A stretch of 64,000 nt of DNA from Liolophura sinensis (Eukaryota; Mollusca; Polyplacophora; Chitonida; Chitonidae). A program made the position numbers and the translations under genes. The notes under the pieces are model-generated. The model was not told the DNA's origin, ran no database searches, and saw nothing but the letters and a program-made list of their open reading frames with translations. Location of the stretch: positions 1,125,501-1,189,500 of the forward strand of contig NC_088303.1 in NCBI RefSeq assembly GCF_032854445.1, written 5' to 3'. Positions 53,870 through 64,000 of the stretch are shown piece by piece; the stretch's first letter is position 1; each line of letters opens with the position of its first letter.

Positions 53870-54959
53870 CACTCTTCAAAAAAAGAAACGCAAAACCCAA
53901 CGCTGACGTGTAGATCAGCGGAAAACAAAGATACATGAATGAAATATTGTGGAGCAATGCATTGCTATGTTGTCCATATTTCATGAGAATAACAGTCATC
54001 ACAGTCATTACTGCTGTTCACCAGATGGTGTTGAAGTCAGTACCTCGTATGACCACCTCCAGCTGCTAGCACTGCCCGACACCTCCTGGGTATAGATCGA
54101 ATCAGTCGTTGGATGTTTTGTTGTGGAATCCTTCTCCATTCCTCCTGCAGCATGTGGAACAACTGTTGAAGATTCTGTGATGGAATACGACGTCGACGCA
54201 CCCGTCTATCGATCTGATCCCAAAGGTGTTCGATTGGGTTTAGATCCGGGGATTTGGAGGGCCAGGGAAGGGTATTGATGTTATCGGCCAGGTAGTCTAC
54301 GGTGGCACCTGTGTGGGGCCTGGCGTTGTCCTGTTGGAAGAGCTGAAGTTGAAGGCCTTGGACAAGCACAAGCTCCGATCTGCGGGTGTATGAGATCGCT
54401 CCCCACACCATAACACTCCCTCCACCGAATCTGTCCACCTGTCTAATGCAGTGAGGAGCAAAACGTTCATGACGTCGTCTGTAGACACGGTCTCTACCAT
54501 CACGTCGCCTGAGGAGATAACGGGATTCATCGCTAAACCATATGCGCCTCCAGTTTGCCAGGTTCCATGGCAGCACCGTGGTACACCATCTCACTCGTCG
54601 ACGTCGATGTAGTCGTGTAAAGGAGGGGGCAACTTTTGGAGGGGGTACTTGCAAAGATATTGGATAAAATTGTGAGATTCGTTTGGGTCTTTTATAGTCA
54701 CATGCTATACTCATGTTTTGCACGTGATAAACAATCATTGTGCCTGAACTTCGTGCTGCACGACATCAACGCACATCACAACAATCCAAATTGATAAAAC
54801 CGTTCAAAATCATTTTTGGTTGTGTTTGGTCAAGGATGATCTTCTAAAACATTCCAGTAGCAATGTGCAACCCTACAAAACTGTTTGAGTTAACATATGT
54901 GTACAAAATTGTAAGTATCATTTTTGAATTTCATTTTGCGTTTCTTTTTTTGAAGAGTG
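53870..54959 (-). mobile_element. Tc1-like transposon, internally deleted, filled site
   Basis: 1090 bp with 26-bp perfect terminal inverted repeats (CACTCTTCAAAAAAAGAAAC plus GCAAAA), flanked by TA (53868-53869 and 54960-54961). The duplicated locus at about 62910 has the uninterrupted TCTAATAAATATA, so the insertion is younger than the duplication. Confidence 0.93.
54037..54738 (-). pseudogene. Tc1-like transposase, catalytic part only
   Basis: A 233-codon open frame contains WRRIWFSDESRYLL (Asp70), FGGGSVMVWGAIS, LFQQDNARPHTG (Asp137), WPSKSPDLNPIEHLWD (Glu170) and the C-terminus GGGHTRY. The N-terminal helix-turn-helix region is absent, about 100 residues short of the usual 340. The stretch between LVQG and LFQQDN is also about 20 residues shorter than in relatives. 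Asp137 and Glu170 are separated by 32 rather than 34 residues. It probably cannot bind the element ends. The frame is otherwise uninterrupted. Confidence 0.88.
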
Positions 54960-55065
54960 TATATATACTGGCGTACATGTAAGCCTATATGATGTTCAAT
55001 TTTTCTAAATACACAACATGACCCTGGCGCTTCACCGACATTTGTTGACAGAACAATATAAAGAT

Positions 55066-55125
55066 TGTATAAGTGAAATATTCTTGTGTACCGCTTAAAA
55101 CATCAATGAGCTAAATAAATTAATA
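55066..55125 (+). mobile_element. SINE tail fragment in segmental duplication copy 1
   Basis: GTATAAGTGAAATATTCTTG, TGTACCGCTTAAAACATCAA and TAAATAAATTAATA. The same position in copy 2 has a longer SINE (63066-63285), so copy 1 lost the head by deletion. Confidence 0.75.
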
Positions 55126-55695
55126 TACAAATAGATGTTGTTAAGTGAAATGAAGGTTACATTTGGCATGCAGAAGTTCTTATAAGTGAATAATGCTCAT
55201 TTAGGAATACATATAAAACGAGCCAGTATTTCCGTTACATGGCATTTAGGACGATTCACCACCTTAAGTCACAAGAATTGCATGAAGACATTTAACGCGA
55301 TTACTGGGTGGTAATACCGCTTTATAAGGCAGCACAGTCCCATCTTCAGAGCTATTTACATGTACGTTTCTGTCACATGGGAATCTGTTGCACAGACGGT
55401 AATACTGACTGTGAGGGAAAGACTCGCCTTGTGTACTGAACACACAAGTTTTGTTCCTCATGGCTATCATGTTATGCTCCCTTTATGTCTGTTTATTTGC
55501 GCACTCACTTGTGTGTGTTGTTGTTCTAGCGCGGTTGTAATCACTGTTAAAGGTAGATCACGTGTCAAAACAATTAGAGCCCTAAGGCTCTGGAAGACTT
55601 AAATTAACCTGTGACCTGCATGTATAGCTCTTCCAGGTTTGGTGTACAATCACAAATTCCAGTTTCACTCCAAACACTTAAATACGTGTTTCGTT

Positions 55696-55800
55696 TATTT
55701 ATTTGTTTAGTGTTTTACGACGTACTCAAGAATATTTTGCTTATACGACGGCGTCCTTGATTATAGTGGGAGACAACCGGGCAGAACGCAGAGAAAATCT
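55696..55800 (-). mobile_element. SINE 3' fragment
   Basis: TTATTTGTTTAGTGTTTTAC, GACGTACTCAAGAATATTTT and TACGACGGCGTCC, then GGGCAGAACGCAGAGAAAAT. Confidence 0.8.
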
Positions 55801-56359
55801 TATATAAACACATTTCTGTAGGACGTAATAAATGCGAGCAAGTGTTTACGCCTAAAGACTAAGTTTAACAAATATCGAGATGCATTCATTATAGAAAACA
55901 TGCAAAATGTTCCCGTAGTAGTGTAGTGGATATTTTCTATAAACACAAATAATCCAGTAAACACGACATTGTATTTATATTAAGCCTTAAATCAGACGTG
56001 TGAGTTAACATCCGTAGTTATGTGAGTTAATGTTACCAGCCATGTGAGTTAACAATACCAGCTATGTGAGTTAACATTACCAGCTATGTGAGTTAACATT
56101 ACCAGCTATGTGAGTTCACATTACCAGCTATTTGAGTTAACATTACCGGCTATGTGAGATAATATTTACCAGCTATGTGAGTTAACATTAACAGCTATGT
56201 CAGTTAACATTAACAGCTATGTGAGTTAACATTAACAGCTATGTGAGTTAATGTTACCAGCCATGTGAGTTACCATTACTTTGTGAGTTAACATTACCGG
56301 CTATGTGAGTTACCATAACGTAACAAGATATGTGAGCGAATATTACCAGCTATGAGAGT

Positions 56360-56451
56360 TATTTATTTATTTGATTGGTGTTTTACGCCGTGCTCGGACA
56401 TTTCACTTATACGACGGCGGCCAGCATTATGGTGGGTGGAAACCCACGACC
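56360..56451 (-). mobile_element. SINE 3' fragment inside the 22-bp array
   Basis: TTTATTTGATTGGTGTTTTA, CGCCGTGCTCGGACATTTCA and CGGCGGCCAGCATTATGGTG, ending AACCCACGACC, with array units on both sides. Confidence 0.88.
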
Positions 56452-58030
56452 TGAGAGTTAACATTAACAGCTATGTAAGTTCAAATCACCAGCTGGGTTA
56501 CCAGCCATGTGAGTTACCATTACTGTGTGAGTTAACATTACCGGCTGTGCGAGTTCACATCACCAGTTATGTAAGTTAATATTACCAGCCATGTGAGTTA
56601 CCATTACTAGCTAAGTGCGTTAACATTACCAGCTATGTTAGTTAACATAACCCGCTAAGTGAGTTAGCATCACCAGCTAAGTGAGTTAACGTTACCCGCT
56701 ATGTGAACTAACATCACCTAATTTGTGAGTTAGCATGATCAGCTGAGTGAGTTAATATCTTCAGCTATGAGAGTCAACATTCCCCGCTATGTCAGGCAAC
56801 ATTAAAGGCTATGTGAGTCAACACCAGCCGCTGTGTGAGTTAACGTTATTCGCTATTTGAGCAAACATTACCAGATCTGTGAGTGAACATTGTCAGCTAT
56901 GTGAGTTAACATCAAAATCTATTTGAGATAACATTATTAGATATGTAAGATGACGGGCTATGTAAGTTAACATTACCAGCTCTGTGAATGAACATGGTCA
57001 GCTATGTGAGTTAACATCAAAATCTATTTGAGGTAACATTATTATTAGATATGTAAGATGACGGGCTATGTAAGTTAACATTACCAGCTCTGTGAATGAA
57101 CATGGTCAGCTATGTGAGTTAACATCAAAATCTATTTGAGGTAACATTATTATTAGATATGTAAGATGACGGGCTATGTAAGTTAACATTACCAGCTCTG
57201 TGAATGAACATGGTCAGCTATGTGAGTTAACATCAAAATCTATTTGAGGTAACATTATTATTAGATATGTAAGTTAACATCACCAGCTATGTAAGTTAAC
57301 ATTATCAGCTAAGTGATTTAACATTATCAGCTAAGTGATTTAACATTACCAGCTATGTGATTTAACATTATCGGCTTTATGAGTCAACATTAAGAGCTCT
57401 GTCAGTTAACATCACCTGCTTTATGAGTTCGTATCACCCGCTATGTCAGTTAACATCACCATTTATGAGAGTTAGCATCACCTGCTATGTGAGCTAACAT
57501 TACTAGATATTTGAGTTAAGTATCACCAGATATGTGAGTTAACATTACCAGCCATGTGAGTTAACATTACCAGCTTTGTGAGTTAACATTAACATGTATG
57601 CCTTTTCGCATCACAGCCTATGTATGTTAACATTACTTAAGATAGTTGAGTTAAGTATCACCAGATATGTGAGTTAACATTACCCGATAATGTGATGTAT
57701 ATGTACATAACATTACCATCTATGTGAGTTAAAATTACGAGCTATGTCTGTTAACATGTCCAGCTATGTGTTAACATTTCCAGCTATGTCTGTTAAGATT
57801 CAGAGCTGTGTGAGTTAACATCAGCCGCTATGTCTGTTAATACTTCCAGACATGTGAGTTAACATTACCAGCTATTTAAGTTAACACCAGCAGCCACGTG
57901 GGGTAACATAACCAGATATGTTAGTTACCATTACCAGCCATGGGAGTTAACATTACTAGCCATGTCAGTTAACAGTTATGTCAGTTAACGTCTCCAATAT
58001 GAGTTAACAATACCAGCTATGTTAGTTAAC

Positions 58031-58278
58031 ACCAACCATATGCGCAGCGGAATGACCCAGGCGCATCTCACCAATGCGGTACATGTAGCTTTGAGTTCAA
58101 GTCTAGCCCATGCTGGCTTCCTCTCCGGTGATACTTGGGAAGGTCTGCCATTAACCGGCGGATGGTCGTGGATTTTCCCTGGGCTGTACCCAGTTTCCTC
58201 TCACTACAATGGTGGCCGCCGTCGTATAAGTGAAATATTCTTGAGTACGGCGTAAACACCAATCAAATAGATAAGTAA
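58031..58278 (+). mobile_element. SINE, 5'-truncated, inside the 22-bp array
   Basis: Starts GCGCAGCGGAATGACCCAGG, has TTTGAGTTCAAGTCTAGCCC (B box), GTGGCCGCCGTCGTATAAGT and an ACACCAATCAAATAG tail. Confidence 0.9.
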
Positions 58279-58360
58279 CTATGTGAGTGAACATCACCAG
58301 ATATATTAGATAACATTATCAGCTATGTGAGTTAACATAACCAGCTATGTGAGTGGACAG

Positions 58361-58619
58361 GGGGCCTCCGTGGCTCAGTTGTTTCGCGCGCTGGCGCGGC
58401 GTAATGACCCAGGAGCCTCTCACCAATGCAGTGGTTTTGAGTTCAAGTCTAACCCATGCTGGCTTCCTCTCCGGCCATACGTGGAAGGTGTGGCAGTATC
58501 CTGCGGATGGTCGTAAGTTTTCTCTCTCACCCCGGCTTCGTCTCACCATAACAGTGGCCGCCGTCGTATACGTGAAATATTCCTGAATACGTGGTAAATC
58601 ACCAATCAAATGAATGAAC
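58361..58619 (+). mobile_element. SINE, full-length, inside the 22-bp array
   Basis: GGGGCCTCCGTGGCTCAGTT head, TTTGAGTTCAAGTCTAACCC B box, GTGGCCGCCGTCGTATACGT, then CACCAATCAAATGAATGAAC. Confidence 0.92.
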
Positions 58620-58934
58620 ACATATGTCAGTGAACATAACCATATACGTTAGATAACATCATCAGCTATGTGAGTTAACATCACCCGCTTTGTGAGTTAA
58701 CATTACCAACTATGTGAGCTAACATTACCAGCTATGTGAGTTATCAGCTAGGTGAGTTAACATTGCCGGCATACACTTATGTGTCGACACATCTCAATAC
58801 TTATCGAAATGGAAAGATTTGGTAATGTAACATTTTATACAGGATCGACACAAGATTTATACAATGATTCGTTTCAAAGTGTTTAGTAAAGTCTCGGTAT
58901 ATTGTAATAGGTGTTTCGTCGTGGTATTCCTGAT

Positions 58935-59490
58935 TAATAATCTGGTGACAATCCTGATTTGGAAGTAGGTCCCGCCATTCTATTACAATCCTGGTTTGGA
59001 AGTAGGTTCTGTCATTCTGTTACAATCCTGGTTTAAAAGAAGGTTCCCTCATTCTATTACAGTCCTGGTTTGAAAGTAGGTCCCTCCATTCTATTACAAT
59101 CCTGGTTTGGAAGTAGGTTCTGTCATTCTATTACAATCCTGGTTTGGAAGAAGGTCCTGTCATTCTATTACAATCCTGGTTTGGAAGTATGTCCTGTCAT
59201 TCTATTACAATCCGGGTTTGATTGTAGGTTGTGTCATTCTATTACACTTCTGTTTTGGTTAGGCTCGGTCTTTGCGTTATAATCCTGATTTGGAATTAGG
59301 TCGTTTCATTCCTTTACAATGCTTGTTTGGAACTAGGTCCTGTTATTCTATTACAAAATTGACATGTGAAGGTCGTTATGCAGTAGGCCCTGTCATTCTA
59401 TTAAAATCCAGGTTTGGAATTAGGTCATGTCATTCCTTTACAATCCTGGTTTGGAAGTTTGTCCCATTATTCTATTACAATTTTGGCATG
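58935..59490. repeat. Minisatellite, about 37-bp unit, about 14 copies
   Basis: Units of ATTCTATTACAATCCTGGTT plus TGGAAGTAGGTCCTGTC. It passes directly into the next array, with which it shares the AGTAGGTCCTG string, so the second may have grown out of the first. Confidence 0.92.
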
Positions 59491-59494
59491 TGAA

Positions 59495-60205
59495 GTAGGT
59501 TATGCAGTACGTGGTGATGTAGGTCCTGCAGTAGGTAGTGAAGAAGGTCTTGCGGTAGGCGGTGAAGAAGGTCTTGCGGTAGGCGGTGAAGAAGGTCTTG
59601 CGGTAGGCGGTGAAGAAGGTCTTGCGGTAGGCGGTGAAGAAGGTCCTGCGGTACGTGGTGAAGATGGCCCTGCAGTAGGTAGTGAAGAAGGTCTTGCGGT
59701 AGGTGGTGATGTAGGTCCTGCAGTAGGTGTTGCAGTAGGTGCTGAAGTAAGTCCTGCAGTAGGTGTTGCAGTAGGTGCTGAAGTAAGTCCTGCAGTAGGT
59801 GTTGCAGTAGGTGCTGAAGTAGGTCCTGCAGTAGGTGCTGAAGTAAGTCCTGCAGTAGGTGCTGAAGTAAGTCCTGCAGTAGGTGCTGAAGTAAGTCCTG
59901 CAGTAGGTGCTGAAGTAAGTCCTGCAGTAGGTGCTGAAGTAAGTCCTGCAGTAGGTGCTGAAGTAAGTCCTGCAGTAGGTGCTGAAGTAAGTCCTGCAGT
60001 AGGTGCTGAAGTAAGTCCTGCAGTAGGTGCTGAAGTAGGTCCTGCAGTAGGTGCTGAAGTAAGTCCTGCAGTAGGTGCTGAAGTAGGTCCTGCGATAGGT
60101 GCTGAAGTAAGTCCTGCAGTAGGTGCTGAAGTAAGTCCTGCAGTAGGTGCTGAAGTAAGTCCTGCAGTAGGTGCTGAAGTAGGTCCTGCGATAGGTGCAG
60201 AAGTA
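59495..60205. repeat. Minisatellite, 24-bp unit, about 30 copies
   Basis: First a block of GGTGAAGAAGGTCTTGCGGT plus AGGC, then GTGCTGAAGTAAGTCCTGCA plus GTAG. In-frame length gives open frames on both strands (plus AEVSPAVG, minus TSAPTAGL). The minus reading resembles a Thr/Pro/Ala-rich mucin-like stretch, but there is no flanking domain or splice evidence. The next 640 bp (60206-60940) show nothing else. Confidence 0.93.
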
Positions 60206-60950
60206 GGAATTAGGTTATCTTTCAGGCACTGTAGGAGGTGCTGGAGTAGGTTTACAATACAGCTCATATGTTTTCCGTCCTGAAAAAATAAGTACACTCA
60301 GGGTTAGCTACATGACCAAACTTCCCTAGTTCCAATGTAAATCATGAAATCCAGCTGTCAATCTGTCATGTTTTGTACAATGTTAAGCGGAAAATCTCTA
60401 TAGCAGAGATATGAGTGGGTGTACTATTTGCTATTGTAGATTATTGGTGACAGCTTTCCCACGCATGCGCACATGCACATATACAGGCATATATATACTG
60501 TGATGTAGGCAATACAACATTCACTCAGAGAACACAAAACTAGCGCATGCCTCGTGAGGGGGAACTGCCTGGGTATGCGGCTGAGAACCTTGGGATCATT
60601 CACTATCATATACATGTTGAAAATGAAGGTTCTCTACCTTTGTCATTTGTGAACTCCTTTGTCATCTGCATATAAGCTGTCTATAAACAGGCATGCGTCC
60701 AGTAATTGAACGCATTCTGAAAGTATCATGAAAGACCCGTGTATCAGATCATTGTGGATCTCAGATCAGTGAGGCTGGAAAAGATCAGTATAATATAATT
60801 TCACGTCACTCTAGCCTCTAATTCTACATAAAACATATGCTAGCTCACCTGCAACAGAATTCTGTTTTCACCAATATTTCCATTTTATTACATAATGCAC
60901 GAAATATGGATAAATTGCTACTAACAATAGTGTGACACGGGAGTTTGAAC

Positions 60951-60963
60951 GCGCTATATATAC
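60951..60963 (+). promoter_or_regulatory. Candidate TATA box
   Basis: GCTATATATACGG lies about 140 nt upstream of the ATG at 61101. Positional inference only. Confidence 0.3.
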
Positions 60964-61100
60964 GGCTATCATCTCGTACCCATAATTCAAACGATTGTTG
61001 TGGCGTCATTGTATTCAGAAACCGTAATTTCTCCCTCAATAAATTCAGGCAGCCATACTTTCACATATTCCGGAATTGTCCAGTCGAGCATTTCTTGGCC

Positions 61101-61282
61101 ATGTCACCAAAATCGGATTCAGAACAAAAACATTCCACCGTGCTTCGAGACTTAACAGGAGACTTCGTAACTGTATATTCCTGGATAACAAAATCCTCGG
61201 CGCTTCTCGCATTGTGTTTTGGGGGGGGATTTGGGATTTTTTATTTCACCAAATATTTACAACAGTTAGACGCTAAATACAG
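61101..61282 (+). CDS. Possible first exon of a small membrane protein, unknown
   Basis: ATG in the context TTGGCCATGTC opens MSPKSDSEQKHSTVLRDLTG, then a hydrophobic span SSALLALCFGGGFGIFYFTK and YLQQLDAKYR. The frame stays open to 61322. The end at 61282 is one possible CAG/GT junction; others exist. A second stretch, 61375-61425 (EVTEKDTYFPRQYYSKT), has a plausible acceptor and a good GTAAGG donor and may belong to the same gene, but the phases of the best donors do not join cleanly. I do not recognise a family. A G-run at 61223 could hide an indel. Confidence 0.33.
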
Positions 61283-61419
61283 GTTTGACTGCGTTTATTT
61301 AAAGGTGATGGGTGCGGGTTAGGTTCAGCATTAAGTATGAATCAATTAGCTTTCTTCTGACGAGAAATCAACAGAAGTGACTGAGAAGGACACGTATTTC
61401 CCCAGACAATATTACAGTA

Positions 61420-62170
61420 AGACAGGTAAGGATATATCAAGAAATAATACAAGATATGCAGGGTTTACTTATCCCGGAATGTACAGTTACTCAGCCTATT
61501 TCCACACCACAACAAGGTTACATTACAGGTATAGCAAGAGCTACTCACACACTAATTTGGTTAGTACACAATAATGCTACATTACAGGTATAGAAAGAGC
61601 TACTCACACACTATTATGGTTAGTACACAATAACGTTACAATATAGGCAAAAAAAGAGGTACTCACGCTGTAATATGGTTAGTACACAATAAGGTTACAT
61701 TACAGGTATAGAAAGAGCTACTCACACTATGATATAGTCAGTACACAATAAGGTTACACCACAGGCATGGAAAGAGCTGCTCACACAGTAATATGGTTAG
61801 TACACAATAAGGTTACATTACAGGTATAGATATATTTATTTTATTGGTGTTTTACGCCATACTCAAGAATATTTCACTTATACGACGGCGGCCAGCATTA
61901 TGGTGGGTGGGAACCGGGCAGAACCCGGCGGAAACCCACGACCATCTGCAGGTTGCTGGGAGACCTTCCCACGTACGGCCGAAGCGGAAGCTAGCATGAG
62001 CTGGACTCACACCGACTGCATTGGTGAGAGGCTCCTGGGTACAGGTATAGAAAGAGCTACTCACGCTGTAATATGGTTAGTACAAAATAAGGTTACATTA
62101 CGGGTATAGAAAGAGCCACTCACAGTGTAATATGGTTTGTACACAATAAGGTTACATTACGACCATAGCA
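61420..62170. repeat. Minisatellite, about 58-bp unit, interrupted by a SINE
   Basis: Units of GTAATATGGTTAGTACACAA, TAAGGTTACATTACAGGTAT and AGAAAGAGCTACTCACAC. The SINE at 61828-62041 sits between units and is itself followed by ACAGGTATAGAAAGAGCTAC, so array sequence resumes directly. Confidence 0.93.
61828..62041 (-). mobile_element. SINE, head-truncated, inside the 58-bp array
   Basis: TATTTATTTTATTGGTGTTT, CGGCGGCCAGCATTATGGTG, CGTACGGCCGAAGCGGAAGC, ending GAGAGGCTCCTGGGT. It lacks the A-box end. Confidence 0.9.
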
Positions 62171-62315
62171 AGAGCTACTTAAAAACTATTTGAGTAATGA
62201 TCAGACTGCCTATATAGGCACACCATTCCTGTATTTTATCAAGGTTAATCATGCTCAATCGTGATCTCTGATGTCATGGGCCTTGTCTGTCTATCCCGGG
62301 GCCAGTGATAGGACT

Positions 62316-62642
62316 CTACTCACCCCCACCGTCTACACCAAAAACACCGGGTGGATTTCGTTTGAGGAAGCTTTTTCTCAGTGTAGATGGTTTCGTCTCA
62401 TCCTGTAACACTTTACTGTGGTGAATCCAATTGGAATCACGGGAGTTGTCGAGGAATTTTTTCTCCTGACGTGTTTTCATATACTTGGCAAACGCCGCTT
62501 TGAAGCGTTCAACTCGCTGAGTCTCTTCCGGTCCATCATCTTGACCCAGCGCTGTGAGCATCCATGCAAACATTAAAATAATAATAAAACTAGTGTTCCA
62601 TCGATTATTTACATAGTCTCCCTTCCTAGAAACGCTCCACAT
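62316..62642 (-). CDS. Small secreted or membrane protein exon, unknown function (copy 2)
   Basis: Paralogue of 53271-53597, 108 codons, starting MWSVSRKGDYVNN. It differs at five residues: Gly/Ser near the start, Arg/Trp in the hydrophobic core, Ala/Ser, Phe/Ser and Ser/Phe near the end. All five base differences are amino-acid changing. The same potential GTGAGT donor precedes the stop. Homology to copy 1 ends about 130 bp downstream, so any further exon would not be shared. Confidence 0.6.
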   Translation of the reverse strand: MWSVSRKGDYVNNRWNTSFIIILMFAWMLTALGQDDGPEETQRVERFKAAFAKYMKTRQEKKFLDNSRDSNWIHHSKVLQDETKPSTLRKSFLKRNPPGVFGVDGGGE

Positions 62643-63065
62643 CGTTCAGACAGGGATCCAGCACAAACAACTATCCTACAATTAACAGTGAAGTATCTGT
62701 CAGCTGACCTGTTGACAGAACTATAGCTTATTGCAGAAAGTTCCTGTTGGTCTTTTTGTGTGTTTTGATGTATACCATTGTGTCCAGCTATGAGTAGCTA
62801 ATTTATGTTCTCAGGATCGACAATTCGTCAGCAATAGCTGTATGATAAAATCATATGTTGTTGTTACAATTACATAGCTATACAAAACAAGCTGTGCAGA
62901 TGTGTCTAATAAATATATTTGCGTACTTCTAGGCCTTTATCATGTTTAATTATTCTACCTACACAGCATGTCCCTGGCGCTTCACCGGTATTCGTCGACA
63001 CAACAATATAAAGATTGTTGTTAAAAACATTGGTGTAGGAATGTGAAGTATGGTATGTAGCACTG

Positions 63066-63285
63066 AACCGTAGTACAGAAGCACATGACCCAGGGGCTTG
63101 TTACCATTGCGATCGCCGTGAGGCTTAGGCTGGTTTTCTCTATGTGGTTTGTAGGAAGGTCTTGCAGCCACCTTCGGATGGTTTGGGTTTTCCCCGGCTC
63201 TGCCTGGTATCCTCCCACCTGGCCGCCGTCGTATAAGTAAAATATTCTTGAGTACGGCGTAAAACACCAATCAAATAAATAAACA
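63066..63285 (+). mobile_element. SINE, 5'-truncated, in segmental duplication copy 2
   Basis: GCACATGACCCAGGGGCTTG, TTGTAGGAAGGTCTTGCAGC, then CTGGCCGCCGTCGTATAAGT and GAGTACGGCGTAAAACACCA with an AATAAATAAA tail. Confidence 0.9.
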
Positions 63286-63775
63286 TTTATACCAATAGAC
63301 GTTGTTGAGGGAAGTGAAAGTTACATTTAGCATGCAGAAGTTCTTATAAGTGAATAATGCTCATTTAGGAATACATATAAAACGAGCCAGTATTTCCGTT
63401 ATATGGCATTTAGGACGATTCACCACCTTAAGTCACAAGAATTGCTTTAAGTCATTTAACGCGATTACTGAGTGGTGATACCGCTATATAAGTCAGCACA
63501 GTCCCATCTTCAGGGCTATTTACATGTACTATCTGTCACATGGGAATTTGTTACACAGACGGCAATAATGACCCGCCTTCGGAACTGAACATGGTTATCT
63601 TGTCATGCCCCTTTTTTCTCTCTGTTTACTTGCGCACTCACTTATATGTGTTGTTATTCCGGAGAGGTTGTAGTCACTGTTCAAATCAGATCACCTGTCA
63701 AAACGGCTAGAGTTCTACGGCTCAGGAGGACTTCTGATAATTTGTGACCTGCGTGCATAACTCTTCCAGGTTTGG

Positions 63776-63781
63776 TATAAA
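63776..63781 (+). promoter_or_regulatory. Candidate TATA box near the window end
   Basis: TTGGTATAAAAACAGCGAGC. The first duplication copy has TTGGTGTACAATCACA at the same place (about 55640), so the motif is absent there. It may serve a gene beyond the window. Confidence 0.25.
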
Positions 63782-64000
63782 AACAGCGAGCATGAAACAT
63801 GCATAGTCTATATGGTTTAGGTGGAGGTGATTAAATGGAGGTGATTAAATGAAGGTGTCTGAAGCTGGACCTCGTGCCATTGTTTTTAACAAACTGATTA
63901 TAGCGCAATGTCTATAATGTAACAATGTATTAGTGAACGTTTGACGTCACTGCTGCCGGAAGTTTACCGGGTTTCCATTGAACAGGGGTGGAAACAGGAA

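Larger units (their letters stand above)
53131..55680. repeat. Segmental duplication, copy 1 (carries a Tc1-like insertion)
   Basis: Homologous to 62189-63780. Left homology starts at TATTTGAGTAATGATCAGAC and continues through the minus-strand coding segment. After the transposon at 53870-54959 it resumes at TACTGGCGTACATGTAAGCC and runs past TTTAGGACGATTCACCACCT. Divergence is low in the coding part (five substitutions in 327 bp) and higher elsewhere. Confidence 0.9.
55990..58770. repeat. Minisatellite, about 22-bp unit, over 100 degenerate copies, with three SINE insertions
   Basis: Units of TATGTGAGTTAACATTACCA plus GC, strongly diverged. A 120-bp higher-order block recurs three times between about 56930 and 57260. 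SINEs interrupt it at 56360, 58031 and 58361. Confidence 0.93.
62189..63780. repeat. Segmental duplication, copy 2 (empty site)
   Basis: Counterpart of 53131-55680, without the DNA transposon but with a longer SINE at 63066-63285, of which copy 1 keeps only the tail. Confidence 0.9.

Noticed and set aside
55360-55602. 80-codon frame in segmental duplication copy 1
   Set aside because: The matching region of copy 2 does not keep the frame, unlike the 108-codon segment.
59414-60297. Mucin-like Thr/Ser/Ala/Pro repeat protein (minus) or Val/Gly/Ala repeat protein (plus)
   Set aside because: 24-bp in-frame array open on both strands; no signal peptide or flanking domain. Kept as a repeat.

Overview
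The window looks like nuclear DNA of a marine invertebrate, most probably a mollusc (bivalve-like). The reasons are GT-AG spliced genes of the molluscan GH16 beta-1,3-glucanase type, many copies of a tRNA-headed SINE of a kind I associate with bivalves, Tc1-like and Penelope-like elements, and a very high load of minisatellites. There are no bacterial-style operons. The species assignment is inference.

Two paralogous, same-strand genes for secreted GH16 endo-1,3-beta-glucanases (laminarinase-like) dominate. Each has 10 exons with identical intron phases. Gene A runs from 2827 to 15339 and is broken by a 200-N gap. The sequence on either side of the gap carries exons 3-8 twice, which I read as one locus assembled from two overlapping, unmerged contigs or haplotypes. 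Gene B runs from 25281 to 44294. Its coding sequence is fully intact on paper: 1110 nt in ten exons, 369 aa plus stop. Both keep the E-x-D-x-x-E catalytic signature. The proteins should be exported and cleave beta-1,3-glucans, in digestion or in recognition of microbial glucan.

Layout: 1-2826 is a 32-bp minisatellite, a CA repeat and the gene A upstream region. 2827-15339 is gene A with large intronic arrays and the gap. 15340-25280 is intergenic, with a dispersed repeat and five arrays (77, 59, 24 and 30 bp units). 25281-44294 is gene B, whose introns hold arrays, SINEs and a degenerate Penelope-like retroelement in intron 2. 44295-49900 holds a dead Tc1-like element with a 62-bp array and a second 200-N gap. 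49917-51566 is a Tc1-like transposon with perfect terminal inverted repeats and a frameshifted transposase. 53131-55680 and 62189-63780 are two copies of a segmental duplication, each with the same short minus-strand coding segment; only the first contains a Tc1-like insertion. Between them lie long 22-, 37- and 24-bp arrays.

By my boundaries about 24-25 kb of the 64 kb is tandem repeat. The most unusual theme is where arrays arise. Three include the 3' end of a GH16 exon together with its 5' splice donor (gene A exon 8, gene B exons 2 and 4). Two others arose inside transposable-element coding sequence (the Penelope RT YVDD region and the Tc1 helix-turn-helix region). All boundaries were read by eye; repeat edges are good to about 20 bp.
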